Below are positions 39,486 to 48,545 of a DNA stretch of 64,000 nucleotides, in pieces. Under the pieces are notes generated by a model that was not told where the DNA came from, did not search any database, and was given only the letters and a program-made list of their open reading frames with translations. The DNA lies in NCBI RefSeq assembly GCF_001514115.1, contig NZ_KQ948473.1, forward strand, positions 96,234-160,233, written 5' to 3'. The number at the start of each line of letters is the position of its first letter. Positions within the stretch are counted from its first letter, which is position 1. A program made the translations under genes and the position numbers. Source of the stretch: Streptomyces olivochromogenes (GTDB lineage: Bacteria; Actinomycetota; Actinomycetes; Streptomycetales; Streptomycetaceae).

Positions 39486-40362
39486 GGCGGCTCACCACCC
39501 GGTAGAGGCCGTAGAGCCCGACGGAGACGAGGACGTTGACGACGGCGACCACGCACGCGCCCGGGTAGTCGGACTCCAGGATCGCCTTGCTGTAGACGAG
39601 CATCGGCAGGGTCGTGACGCCCTTCGCCCCGGTGAACAGGACGATCCCGAACTCGTTGAGGCAGAGCACGAGAACGAGGCTGCCGCCGGCCGCGAGCGCG
39701 GGCCGCGCCTCGGGCAGGATCACCTGCCGCACGATCCGGGCGGGCCGCGCCCCGAGGGAGGACGCCACCTCCAGCTGGGCGGTGTCGATCCCCGAGAAGG
39801 CGGCGAGCAGGGGCCGCATCACGAACGGGGTGAAGTACGTGATCTCGGCGAGGAGGACCCCCCACGGGGTGGTGAGGAACTGGAACGGCCCCTCGGCGGC
39901 ACCGGTCACGTCCGTCCACAGCCCGTTGGCCATGCCCACCGTGCCGTAGATGAACAGCAGCGCGAGCGTGATCAGGAAGGACGGGAAGGACAGGAAGACG
40001 TCGATGAACCTGGCGACGGCCTTCCCGCCGGGGAACGGCACGAACGCGATGACCAGGGCGAGCACGAACCCGAGCACGAGAGCGCCGACGGTCGCCGCGA
40101 CGGCGATCCAGACGGTCGTACGCAGGGCCTCCAGGAAGGACGGGGACGCGAGGACGTCGGCGTACGGCTGGAGGGAGGTGCCCCCGGTGTCCGGCTGGAA
40201 GGACTGCTGGACGACGAGCGCGAGGGGGTAGAGGAAGACGAGTCCGAGGACGGCGACGGGTGGCAGGGCCCAGGCCCAGGTCGGGATGCGCGGACGGGAG
40301 CCGGAAGACTTGGGGGACTTGGGGTGCTTCTTCGGCGGGGCGGCCATCGCGGCGCTAGCCAT
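39472..40362 (-). CDS. Phosphonate-type ABC transporter permease (PhnU-like)
   Basis: 296 residues with a Pro/Lys-rich N-terminus, then six hydrophobic segments and the EAA loop TAQLEVASSLGARPARI. ATG 40362 overlaps the ATPase stop by 8 bp. Part of the coupled operon. Confidence 0.85.
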   Translation of the reverse strand: MASAAMAAPPKKHPKSPKSSGSRPRIPTWAWALPPVAVLGLVFLYPLALVVQQSFQPDTGGTSLQPYADVLASPSFLEALRTTVWIAVAATVGALVLGFVLALVIAFVPFPGGKAVARFIDVFLSFPSFLITLALLFIYGTVGMANGLWTDVTGAAEGPFQFLTTPWGVLLAEITYFTPFVMRPLLAAFSGIDTAQLEVASSLGARPARIVRQVILPEARPALAAGGSLVLVLCLNEFGIVLFTGAKGVTTLPMLVYSKAILESDYPGACVVAVVNVLVSVGLYGLYRVVSRRAGA

Positions 40363-41416
40363 CCGTGGTCACCCCCGCCGACAGCAGCACCGCGTCGTCG
40401 GGCGCGAAGTGCAGCAGTACGGAGTCCCCGTGCGCCGGAGGCTCCCGCAGCTCACGCAGGTCGGCCATCACCCGATGGCCCGCCACGTCGACGTACAGCC
40501 GGTGCGTGGCCCCCCGCCACTGCACCTCGCTCACGGTTCCGGCGACCTGGTTGGGCCCGGTCCCGAGCCCGACCAGGTGCGGCCGTACGCACAGGGTCGC
40601 CGAAGCTCCCGGCGCCGCGTCCCCCGTGGCGACCTTGAGTTCGGTCCCGCCGAAGGCGACACCCTCCGCACCCACGGTCACCGGCAACAGGTTCGCGTTG
40701 CCCACGAACGACGCCGTGAACGCGGTCCTCGGCGCCCGGTACAGCTCCCGCGGCGTCCCCACGTCCCGCAACCGCGCCTTGTCCATGACCGCGATCCGGT
40801 CGGCCAGCGTCAGCGCCTCGATCTGGTCGTGGGTGACGTACAGGATCGACATGTCGGGCAACTCCCGGTGCAGCCGGGAGAGTTCGGCCAGCATCCCCGA
40901 CCGCAGCTGCGCGTCGAGCGCGGACAGCGGCTCGTCGAGGAGGAGGACGCCGGGCCGGATGGCGAGCGCCCGCGCGATGGCGACCCGCTGCTGCTGCCCG
41001 CCGGACAGTTCCCGCGGATGGCGCCGGGCGTAGGCCGCCATCCCGGTCATCTCCAGCGCCTCGGCGACCCGTCCGCGGATCTCGCCCTTGGCGACCTTCT
41101 GCGCCCTGAGCCCGAAGGCGACGTTGTCCTCGACCCGCATGTGCGGGAACAGCGCGTACTGCTGCACCACCATGCCGACGCCGCGCCGGTGGGGCGGCAG
41201 CGCGGTCACGTCCCGGTCGCCGATGAACACCCGGCCGGAGGCGGGCCGCACGAACCCGGCGACGGCCCGCAGCGCGGTGGTCTTCCCGGACCCGGACGGC
41301 CCGAGCAGCGCCATCACCTCGCCGGGCTCGACGGTGAGGTCGAGGGAGTCGAGGACCGTGGTGCCGTCGTACGCGACGGACACCCGGTCGAAGCGGATGC
41401 CGCTGCCGCCGCTCAC
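40355..41416 (-). CDS. Phosphonate-type ABC transporter ATPase (PhnT-like)
   Basis: 353 residues: Walker A GPSGSGKT at 39-46, Q-loop VVQQYALFPH, signature LSGGQQQRVAIARAL, Walker B VLLLDEPLSALD, switch His in VTHDQ, and a C-terminal TOBE-like domain (NLLPVTVGAEGV). GTG 41416 overlaps the preceding stop (GTGA). The frame is open further upstream only because the preceding gene is GC-rich. Confidence 0.88.
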   Translation of the reverse strand: MSGGSGIRFDRVSVAYDGTTVLDSLDLTVEPGEVMALLGPSGSGKTTALRAVAGFVRPASGRVFIGDRDVTALPPHRRGVGMVVQQYALFPHMRVEDNVAFGLRAQKVAKGEIRGRVAEALEMTGMAAYARRHPRELSGGQQQRVAIARALAIRPGVLLLDEPLSALDAQLRSGMLAELSRLHRELPDMSILYVTHDQIEALTLADRIAVMDKARLRDVGTPRELYRAPRTAFTASFVGNANLLPVTVGAEGVAFGGTELKVATGDAAPGASATLCVRPHLVGLGTGPNQVAGTVSEVQWRGATHRLYVDVAGHRVMADLRELREPPAHGDSVLLHFAPDDAVLLSAGVTTDG

Positions 41417-42240
41417 CGCCCGGCTCCGGGACACGGATCGGCTCCGGGGAGCGGGTCGTCTCCAGCGAGCCGTTCGTCTCCAGGGAGCCGTTCGTCTCCA
41501 GGGAGCCGTTCGTCTCCAGGGAGCCGTTCGTCTCCGGGGAGCGGGTCGTCTCCGGTGGGGCCGTCGAGCAGGGCGGGAAGTTCGGCCACCGAGCCGAGCA
41601 CATGGCCGGCCCCGGCCGCGCGCAGCACCTCGTCGCCGTGCGCCCCGGTGAGCACACCGGCCACCACGCCCGCCCCGGCGCGTACGCCGCTGAGCATGTC
41701 GTACGAGGTGTCGCCCACGACCGCGACCTGCTGGACGCCCTCCGCCGCCTTGGTGCGCAGGAAGGCCTCCAGGACCATGTCGGGGTACGGTCGCCCGCGG
41801 CCTCCGGCGTCGGCCGGGCACAGCGTGAGCGGCACCAGCCCCTGCCAGCCGAGGGCGTCGAGGATGGCGTCCTGGGTGACGCGGGCGAACCCGGTGGTCA
41901 GGACGACGGTACGGCCGCCCGCCTGGAGCTCCTCGATCGCCTCGCGCGCCCCGGCGATCGGCGCGAGGCGCCCACCGTCGACGAGTTCCCCGTACGCCTT
42001 CTCGAAGGCGGCGTTGGCCCGCCGGGCGAGGGACTCCTCGCCGAACAGGTGCCGGAAGACGGAGATCTTGGACTCGCCCATGGTGGCCCGGACGTGGTCG
42101 AGCTTCCTGATGTGGTCGGCGGACCCGGGCTCGACGCCCAGCTCCCCTGCGGCCACGGCGAAGGCCCGCTCCACCAGGCCGCCGTCGGCGACGGTGGTGC
42201 CCGCCATGTCGAGCACGACGAGTCGTATGTCCTCGGTCAT
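41413..42240 (-). CDS. Phosphonatase-like HAD hydrolase
   Basis: 275 residues of the PhnX-like family: motif I VVLDMAGTTV with nucleophile Asp, VVLTTGFAR, and VVGDTSYDMLSG. Expected to cleave a C-P bond or a phosphonate-derived phosphate. The last 45 residues are an unusual repeat of GDERLP units encoded by an 18-bp tandem repeat, beyond the family's usual end. The FAD oxidase stop overlaps its start region. Confidence 0.85.
   Translation of the reverse strand: MTEDIRLVVLDMAGTTVADGGLVERAFAVAAGELGVEPGSADHIRKLDHVRATMGESKISVFRHLFGEESLARRANAAFEKAYGELVDGGRLAPIAGAREAIEELQAGGRTVVLTTGFARVTQDAILDALGWQGLVPLTLCPADAGGRGRPYPDMVLEAFLRTKAAEGVQQVAVVGDTSYDMLSGVRAGAGVVAGVLTGAHGDEVLRAAGAGHVLGSVAELPALLDGPTGDDPLPGDERLPGDERLPGDERLPGDERLAGDDPLPGADPCPGAGR
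41438..41563. repeat. 18-bp tandem repeat in the HAD gene, seven units
   Basis: Unit TCGTCTCCAGGGAGCCGT from 41438 to 41563, exactly seven 18-bp units. The middle three are identical and the outer ones have diverged. In frame it encodes GDERLP/GDDPLP copies at the HAD C-terminus. Confidence 0.9.
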
Positions 42241-42245
42241 TTCTT

Positions 42246-43370
42246 TCACCATCCCAGCTCGTTGGCGGTCGTTTCGGCGATGGCGGGCGAACAGGTCATG
42301 CCGCGCCCGCCGGGCCCGGTGACCAGCCACACCCCGTCCCGCACCCGCTGCCGGTGCACGACCCGGCTCGGGTCGGTGCACTGCGCGTACACCCCGGCCC
42401 AGCGGCGCCGGATCTTCGGCAGCGGGCGGCCGAGGAAGGACTCGACGACCTCGGTGAGGTGGTCGTAGGGGTCTTCGAGGGTGTCGAAGGCGAAGGGGTG
42501 CTCGTACTCGTGGGTGTCGCCGATGGTCAGCCCGCCGTCCGCGCGCTGCACCATGAGCAGCTGCATCCGGTGCGCGGCGGCGATCGGGGCCTGCGGCTGG
42601 TGTGCGTCGAGCTCGTCGAGGGCGGGGCTGCGGTACGCGGGGTAGTACCGGAAGCTGTCGGCGTCGGCGACGGAGGTGGTGAGCGGCTCGCCCAGCGGTT
42701 CGGTCTGCATCATCTGCAGCCGCACCCGCCGTACGGGCAGCTCGGGCCCGGCCAGCTCCCGTACGAGACCACCGAGCCAGGCGCCCGTGCACAGCACGAC
42801 GACGTCACCGGTGTGGACGTCCCCGTGGTCGTCGCGCACTGCGTGTTCTCCGACGACGTCACGGACCTCGCGCCCCGGCAGGAAGGTGTAGTTCGGGGAC
42901 TTCGACAGCTCGGCGCGGAGGGCGAGTTGGGCCGTGCGCGGCTCGACGGCCGCGTCGCGCTCGCAGAACAGGGCCGCTTCGAAGGCACCCCGCAGGGCGG
43001 GGTTCACGGCGCGCGCCTCGTCCGCGCCGAGCAGCTTGTAGCCGCGGGCGGCGGCGTCCTCGCGGGCCAGGGCGGCCTCGGCGACGGCGAGTTCGCGCGG
43101 GTTGCGCACGGGGGTCAGCGATCCGCACGCCCGGAAGCCGACACCCGGGACGCGCGCCCCGATCTCCTCCCACAGCTCCCGCGCCCGCAGGGCGGTCTCC
43201 AGCTCCTCTCCTCCGGCGCGACCACTCACCCAGATCTGCCCGAAGTTGCGCAGCGAGGCCCCGCGGGCCTCCGCCTCACGCTCGATCTGTACGACCTCGT
43301 GGCCGCGTTCCACTGCGTGCCAGGCGTGCAGGGTACCCACCACGCCGGCTCCGACGACTATCACTCTCAC
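42246..43370 (-). CDS. FAD-dependent oxidoreductase, phosphonate-associated type
   Basis: 374 residues with the dinucleotide motif VIVVGAGVVGTLHAWHA and the C-terminal VWLVTGPGGRGMTCSPAIAE. It resembles the FAD oxidase family found beside phosphonatase-like hydrolases, some of which demethylate N-methyl-2-aminoethylphosphonate; that is family knowledge. GTG 43370 has GAGGAG ten bases upstream. It precedes the HAD gene in the operon. Confidence 0.85.
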   Translation of the reverse strand: MRVIVVGAGVVGTLHAWHAVERGHEVVQIEREAEARGASLRNFGQIWVSGRAGGEELETALRARELWEEIGARVPGVGFRACGSLTPVRNPRELAVAEAALAREDAAARGYKLLGADEARAVNPALRGAFEAALFCERDAAVEPRTAQLALRAELSKSPNYTFLPGREVRDVVGEHAVRDDHGDVHTGDVVVLCTGAWLGGLVRELAGPELPVRRVRLQMMQTEPLGEPLTTSVADADSFRYYPAYRSPALDELDAHQPQAPIAAAHRMQLLMVQRADGGLTIGDTHEYEHPFAFDTLEDPYDHLTEVVESFLGRPLPKIRRRWAGVYAQCTDPSRVVHRQRVRDGVWLVTGPGGRGMTCSPAIAETTANELGW

Positions 43371-43522
43371 GACGGCCACGCTCCTCGGGAAGGGGGAATC
43401 GAAGGGGTCCGGACAGCAACCAGATGGTGAACCGCCCATCACGTTTGGGCTAGACCCGTTATCTTCTCGTGACAATACTTGACCGAAAGGGTGAGTCCGA
43501 ATCCACCCAGGCCCGCCGCGCG

Positions 43523-44281
43523 TCAGCTGCCGAGGTGCGCCGTGAACGAGAACCGGTCCCCCCGGTACAGCGTCCGCACCCGCTCCAGCGGCCGCCCCTT
43601 CGTGTCCCGCGAGACCCGGTGGATCAGCAGCATCGGCAGCGCGGGCGGCGTACCGATGAGCAGCGCCTCGCGCGGCGTCGCCAGCACCGTCTCGATTCGC
43701 TCGTCCGCGTCACCGAACGCGATGCCGAGCCGGTCGTGGAGGTAGGCGTAGAAGGAGGAGTCGGGGTCGAAGTCACGGTCGAGGTCGGGCACCCGGGCCA
43801 CGGCGACGTACGTGCTCTCCAGTCCGACCCGCTCGTCGTCGGCCAGCAGCACGCGCTCCATGTGCCAGACGGGCTCGCCGCGCGTCAGCCCCGCCTCGGT
43901 GGCCAGCGCCTGCGGGCAGGGGAAGCGGTCGAGCGAGATGAGCGTACGACCGGGGGTGCGCCCCTGCCGCCGTACGCCTTCGGTGTAGCTCGCGAGGGAG
44001 AGCGGCTGCTCCAGTTTCGGTCCCGCGACGACCGTGCCGCGCCCCTGCCGCCGCAGCTTGCCCTCGAGCAGCAACTCCCGCAGGGCCTGCCGTACGGTCT
44101 CGCGGGCCACCTCGTACTGCTCGGCGAGATCGCGCTCGGTGGGCAGGAGTCCCCCTTCGCCCAACTCCTCGATCAGCACGGCGATGTGCGCCTTGACCGC
44201 GTAGTACTTCGGGATACGGCCGTGCTCCGGGATGCCGGAGCGGACGGGGGCGCCGGGCGATTGGTCGTTCGGGTAGTCCAC
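43523..44281 (-). CDS. GntR/HutC-type regulator of the phosphonate operon
   Basis: 252 residues: N-terminal winged helix (LLPTERDLAEQYEVARETVRQALREL, GRGTVVAGPK) and a C-terminal UTRA effector domain (about 95-250). First gene on the strand of the phosphonate operon, 150 bases upstream of the FAD oxidase. That gap contains GGGCTAGACCC (43448-43458), a GTCTAGAC-like sequence typical of this regulator family and a candidate operator. Confidence 0.88.
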   Translation of the reverse strand: MDYPNDQSPGAPVRSGIPEHGRIPKYYAVKAHIAVLIEELGEGGLLPTERDLAEQYEVARETVRQALRELLLEGKLRRQGRGTVVAGPKLEQPLSLASYTEGVRRQGRTPGRTLISLDRFPCPQALATEAGLTRGEPVWHMERVLLADDERVGLESTYVAVARVPDLDRDFDPDSSFYAYLHDRLGIAFGDADERIETVLATPREALLIGTPPALPMLLIHRVSRDTKGRPLERVRTLYRGDRFSFTAHLGS

Positions 44282-44329
44282 GGGGGGATGGTCGCAGATG
44301 CGGTACGGGCGGTGCGCCGGTGGGAGGGC

Positions 44330-45448
44330 TCAGCGACGCCGGAACCGGGACCAGCGGGAGGCCGCCAGCAGCGCGCCTCCGGCGGCGAGCAGGACGCCGC
44401 CCACCGCCAGGGCGGCTCCGCGCGGCCCGGTCATGGCCAGTTCGTCCGCGGACGAGGACCCGTCGTCCGCCGACGAGGACCCGTCCCGTTCCTTTCCCGC
44501 GGCGTCACCCTCGCTGTCACCGCCGTCACGACCGCCGCCACCGCCGTCACCGCCTTCACCACTGTCACTACCGTCGCCGGTACCGGTGGGGCTGCTGGTG
44601 CCGGTGCCCGTGCCGGTGACGCCGTCCGTGGTACTGCCGGTGCTGTTGCCGGTGCCGGTGCCGGTGCCGGTGGCGTCGGGAGCCGCGCTCGTACCGCCGC
44701 CGCCTCCGCCGTCACCTCCGCCATCGCCGCCCCCAGTACCACCGGTACCCCCGGTACCCCCGCCATCCCCAGTGCCCCCAGTGCCCCCAGTACCACCAGT
44801 GCCCCCTGTACCTCCGTTGCCCCCGGCGTCCACAACGTCCCCGTCGCTCGTCCTGCTCTCGTCGTCGATCCGGAAGCGGTACGCGTTCGACTCCCCCACC
44901 CAGTCCCCGTCGTTGTTGTGGCGCTGCACCACGGCCGCGTTGGCGACGACGTCGTTCGGCACGGCGGCGTCGGAGGTCACGGAGAGCCTGACCTTCACGG
45001 TGAGCGTGCGGCCGGGTCCGACCGTGAACCCCGGGAACCCGTCGTCGAACGCCCCGACGTTCTCGTCCTGGTCGCTCTTCTCGAACTCGACGGGATGCGT
45101 GCGCGCCCCCTCGTAGAACTCCAGCCGCGCCTGTTCCGGCCGCAGCACCCGCTTGCTGTCCACGAGTACGACGATCGGGTGGATGTTTCCGCAGGTGTGC
45201 GCGGTGGTGTTGGTCAGGTCGATGTACCAGGTCCGGAAGTCGCCGCCGACGTCGTAGGCGTCCGGCCCGCCGTGGATGCGGCTCTTGATCGGGAAGGCCC
45301 GGGTGTCGGGCGCGGCACAGGTGGGGCGGGGGCTCGCGGTGGGCCCGAGAGGCATGAGCGCGTGGGCGGCGGGCGGCGGTGCGAGCCCGAGGCCCAGGGC
45401 GGGGGCAACGGCGGTCAGGGCGAAGGGGCTGGTCTTGCGCAGTCGCAT
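44330..45448 (-). CDS. LAXTG surface protein with Gly-rich repeat stalk
   Basis: 372 residues: signal peptide (MRLRKTSPFALTAVAPALG), a globular domain (about 40-200; FRTWYIDLTNTTAHTCGNIHPIVVLV, GFTVGPGRTLTVKVRLSVTS), a long Gly/Thr/Ser/Asp stalk of GGTGGT-type repeats (about 205-330), and the sorting signal LAMTG at 337-341 followed by a helix and RFRRR. LAXTG is the class E sortase motif; a class E sortase gene lies at 53348-54187. Ligand unknown. Confidence 0.85.
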   Translation of the reverse strand: MRLRKTSPFALTAVAPALGLGLAPPPAAHALMPLGPTASPRPTCAAPDTRAFPIKSRIHGGPDAYDVGGDFRTWYIDLTNTTAHTCGNIHPIVVLVDSKRVLRPEQARLEFYEGARTHPVEFEKSDQDENVGAFDDGFPGFTVGPGRTLTVKVRLSVTSDAAVPNDVVANAAVVQRHNNDGDWVGESNAYRFRIDDESRTSDGDVVDAGGNGGTGGTGGTGGTGGTGDGGGTGGTGGTGGGDGGGDGGGGGGTSAAPDATGTGTGTGNSTGSTTDGVTGTGTGTSSPTGTGDGSDSGEGGDGGGGGRDGGDSEGDAAGKERDGSSSADDGSSSADELAMTGPRGAALAVGGVLLAAGGALLAASRWSRFRRR

Positions 45449-45655
45449 GAGGGGCCTTTGCCGGTCAAGGGCGGCGGGAGGGGGCGGGACAGGGGTCGGG
45501 AGCGTCGGGTGGTGAGGGCAACGGCGTACAGGGCAACGGCCCCGTGACCGTCCCACACCGGCCTGCGCCCACCGCCCCGCCACGCCCGCGACACACCCCG
45601 CCCGGCCCCCGAAGTCCCCCCGAACGGCCGAGTCACCCCGCCCCCCGAAGCCCCT

Positions 45656-45743
45656 CCGGACAGTCAAGTCACCCGGCCGGGAACCCACTCCGGACAGCCC
45701 AATCACCAGGCCGGGAACCCACTCCGGACAGCCGAGCCGCTCA
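45656..45743. repeat. 34-bp tandem repeat
   Basis: Two units (45656-45689, 45690-45723) and a partial third ending at the ROK gene stop. Shared parts are CCGGACAG and GGCCGGGAACCCACT. The wider gap 45449-45740 has no gene. Confidence 0.75.
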
Positions 45744-46889
45744 GTCCTCCCCGCGCCCGAACAACGGCGCCAGCAGCAACTGCGCCGCGCCCTCCGCGAC
45801 CCCACGCGCCCCACCGGGCGCCACCCGCACCGGAATCGCCCCGTCGTCCACGCCCTCCAGCCGGGCCCGTTCCTCAAGAACGGCACCGACACCCCGTACG
45901 AAGGCCTCCTCATGCGCGGCGACGGTACGCCCGCCGAGCAGCACGAGGTCGATGTCCAGCAGCCCCACCAGATTCGCGGCGCCCACCCCGAGCACCCGCG
46001 CCGCCTCACCCACGGCACCGCGGTCCACCGCGGCGAGGCACAACGCCTCGATGCAGCCACGGTTGCCGCAGCCGCACGGGGGCCCGTCCAGCTGAATGAC
46101 CTGATGCCCGAACTCCCCCGCCCCGGTACGCGCCCCCCGGTGCACGCCCCCACCGATCACGAGCCCCGCCCCGAGCCCCGTACCGAGATGCAGATAGGCG
46201 AAGGATTCGAGGGGGCCGGGGGCTACATCCCCCGTCTTCCCGATGCCACTCTCCCTCCCCACCACCGCGATCCCCAACGCGGCCGCGTTCGTGTCCTTGT
46301 CCACCACCACGGGCACCCCGAGCCGCCCCGCCAGCGCGTCCCGCAGCGGGAACCCGTCCCACTCGGGAAACCCGGTGACCCGATGCAGCACACCCCGGGA
46401 ATGGTCGAGCGGCCCCGGCAGGGCGACGCCCGCACCCAACACGGACACCCCCGCCCTCGCGAGCAGCGCCTCGACCTCCCCCGCCGCCGACTCGACGACC
46501 GCGTCCGCCCCGGCCCCCAGATCGAGCGGAACCCGCCGCTCGGCGACCACCGCGCCGGTGAGGTCGCACAGCACGACGGTCATCTCGTCGCGGTCGAGGT
46601 GGAGCCCGACCGCGTGCCCGGCCTCGGGCACGAGCCGCAGCACGGTCCGCGGCTTGCCGCCGGTCGACGCGCGGCGCCCCGCCTCCGCCACCAGCCCGTC
46701 CGCCCGCAGCCGAGCGGTGATCTTGCTGACGGCCTGCGGGGTCAGTCCGGTGCGCTCGGCGAGTTCGAGCCGGCTGATCCCGCCCTCCCCGGCCGTGCGC
46801 AGCAGATCGAGCACGAGCGCGGCGTTGTGGCTGCGCAGGGCGAGCAGATTGACTCCCGACTCGGCGTTGGTCCTGTTCACGTACGCCAT
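45741..46889 (-). CDS. ROK-family transcriptional regulator
   Basis: 382 residues: N-terminal helix-turn-helix (GISRLELAERTGLTPQAVSKI) and a ROK sugar-kinase-like domain (VALPGPL, DKDTNAAALG, the zinc-type motif GPPCGCGNRGCIEALC). It diverges from the oxidoreductase gene over a 48-bp gap holding a strong inverted repeat, so it probably represses that operon in response to a sugar. Confidence 0.92.
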   Translation of the reverse strand: MAYVNRTNAESGVNLLALRSHNAALVLDLLRTAGEGGISRLELAERTGLTPQAVSKITARLRADGLVAEAGRRASTGGKPRTVLRLVPEAGHAVGLHLDRDEMTVVLCDLTGAVVAERRVPLDLGAGADAVVESAAGEVEALLARAGVSVLGAGVALPGPLDHSRGVLHRVTGFPEWDGFPLRDALAGRLGVPVVVDKDTNAAALGIAVVGRESGIGKTGDVAPGPLESFAYLHLGTGLGAGLVIGGGVHRGARTGAGEFGHQVIQLDGPPCGCGNRGCIEALCLAAVDRGAVGEAARVLGVGAANLVGLLDIDLVLLGGRTVAAHEEAFVRGVGAVLEERARLEGVDDGAIPVRVAPGGARGVAEGAAQLLLAPLFGRGED

Positions 46890-46904
46890 TGTCCCCCGCG
46901 CTTG

Positions 46905-46931
46905 CACTTTGGCAACAGCGTTGCGAAAGTG
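46905..46931. promoter_or_regulatory. Operator palindrome between ROK regulator and oxidoreductase
   Basis: Arms CACTTTGGCAAC (46905-46916) and GTTGCGAAAGTG (46920-46931) with a 3-base spacer; 11 of 12 positions are symmetric. It fills the divergent gap and overlaps where both promoters must be. Confidence 0.8.
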
Positions 46932-46937
46932 GACGTC

Positions 46938-48032
46938 ATGACTGGTACGACTGGCACGACTGCCACCCCCCTCCGCGTGGCCCTCATCGGTTACGGCCTC
47001 GCGGGCTCCGTCTTCCACGCCCCGCTGATCGCCACGACCGAGGGCCTGGCCCTGGACACGATCGTCACCTCGAACCCGGAGCGGCAGGAGCAGGCACGCG
47101 CCGAGTTCGGCGACGGAGTCTCGTTCGCCGCCACGCCCGAAGAGCTCTGGGCGCGCGCCGACGAGCTGGACCTGATCGTCATCGCCTCCCCGAACAAGAC
47201 CCACGTCCCGCTCGCGACCGCCGCCCTCAAGGCGGGCCTGCCGGTCGTCGTCGACAAGCCCCTCGCCGGTACGGCGGCGGAGGCCCGCGAGCTGGCCGCG
47301 CTGGCCGACGAGCGCGGCCTGCTCCTCTCCGTCTTCCAGAACCGCCGCTGGGACAACGACTTCCTGACCCTCCGCAAGCTGCTCGACGAGGGCGAGCTGG
47401 GCGACGTATGGCGCTTCGAGTCCCGTTTCGAGCGGTGGCGTCCGCAGCCCAAGGGTGGCTGGCGCGAGTCCGGCGACCCGGCAGAGATCGGAGGTCTCCT
47501 CTACGACCTCGGCAGCCACGTCGTCGACCAGGCCCTCGTCCTCTTCGGCCCCGCGGCCTCGGTGTACGCCGAGGCGGACGTCCGCCGCCCCGGCGCGCAG
47601 ACCGACGACGACACCTTCATCGCGATCACGCACACGAACGGCGTCCGCTCCCACCTCTACGTCTCCGCGACGACCGCCCAACTCGGCCCGCGCTTCCGCG
47701 TCCTGGGCTCGGCGGCCGGTTACGTGAAGCACGGCCTCGACCCCCAGGAGGCGGACCTGCGCGAGGGCAAGCGTCCCGACGCGACCGCCGAGTGGGGTGT
47801 CGAGCCCGAGTCCCTGTGGGGCCGCGTCGGCTCCGGCGAGTCCCCGCTCACGGGTGGCGGACGCCCCGAGCCCACGCTCCCGGGCGCGTACCCCGCGTAC
47901 TACGCGGCCATCGCCGCCGCCCTCCGCGACGGCGCCCCGAACCCGGTCACCGCGCAGGAGGCCGCGGCCGCCCTCGACGTCCTGGAGGCGGCCCGCCGCT
48001 CCGCCACCGAGGGCACGGCGGTGTCCCTGTGA
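46938..48032 (+). CDS. Gfo/Idh/MocA-family oxidoreductase
   Basis: 364 residues: N-terminal Rossmann fold (VALIGYGLAGSVFHAPLI), the catalytic EKP-like motif as VVDKPLA, and the C-terminal dehydrogenase domain (GGLLYDLGSHVVDQAL). NAD(P)-dependent oxidation of a sugar or inositol-type alcohol. ATG 46938; a longer upstream open frame mirrors the ROK gene. Its stop overlaps the next gene (GTGA). Confidence 0.92.
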   Translation: MTGTTGTTATPLRVALIGYGLAGSVFHAPLIATTEGLALDTIVTSNPERQEQARAEFGDGVSFAATPEELWARADELDLIVIASPNKTHVPLATAALKAGLPVVVDKPLAGTAAEARELAALADERGLLLSVFQNRRWDNDFLTLRKLLDEGELGDVWRFESRFERWRPQPKGGWRESGDPAEIGGLLYDLGSHVVDQALVLFGPAASVYAEADVRRPGAQTDDDTFIAITHTNGVRSHLYVSATTAQLGPRFRVLGSAAGYVKHGLDPQEADLREGKRPDATAEWGVEPESLWGRVGSGESPLTGGGRPEPTLPGAYPAYYAAIAAALRDGAPNPVTAQEAAAALDVLEAARRSATEGTAVSL

Positions 48033-48517
48033 GCACCGAGGACACCGCGCGGCTGCTCGCGGAACAGATCACGGAACTGGAGTCCCAGGAGCGGCAACTG
48101 GTGCTCCCCCACTTCACGTACGACGACGCGTGGACGCTGGGCACCCTGCTCGTGAGAATGGCCCGCGAGGCCGCCGCTCCGGTCGCCATCGACATCCGCC
48201 GCGGCGGTCAGCAGCTCTTCCACGCCGCCCTGCCCGGTTCGACCCCGGACAACGACGCCTGGATCGACCGCAAGCGCCGCGTCGTCGAGCGCTACGGCTG
48301 CTCCTCGCTCCTCGTCGGCACCCGCTTCCGCGCCAAGGGCACCACCTTCGAGGCCTCCTCCCGCCTCGACCCCGACACCTACGCGGCCCACGGCGGCGCG
48401 TTCCCCCTCACGGTCGAGGGCGCGGGCGTCATCGGCACGGTGGTGGTCTCGGGCCTCCCCCAACTGGAAGACCACGCCATGGTCATCAAGGCGCTCCACC
48501 AGTTCCTGGGAAGGTAA
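48029..48517 (+). CDS. UPF0303/haem-degrading-domain protein
   Basis: 162 residues of the UPF0303 type (PF03928-like fold): LPHFTYDDAWTLGTLLV, VAIDIRRGGQQLFHAALPG, VVVSGLPQLEDHAMVI. Such genes often follow sugar oxidoreductases. The true function is unsettled and haem degradation is only a domain name. GTG start coupled to the oxidoreductase stop. Confidence 0.8.
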   Translation: MSTEDTARLLAEQITELESQERQLVLPHFTYDDAWTLGTLLVRMAREAAAPVAIDIRRGGQQLFHAALPGSTPDNDAWIDRKRRVVERYGCSSLLVGTRFRAKGTTFEASSRLDPDTYAAHGGAFPLTVEGAGVIGTVVVSGLPQLEDHAMVIKALHQFLGR

Positions 48518-48545
48518 GCCCCACACCCGCGCCCCTGTTCTTCTC

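Noticed and set aside
44330..45200. Plus-strand Pro/Val/Ser-rich open frames over the LAXTG gene
   Set aside because: They are mirror frames of the Gly/Thr repeat stalk.
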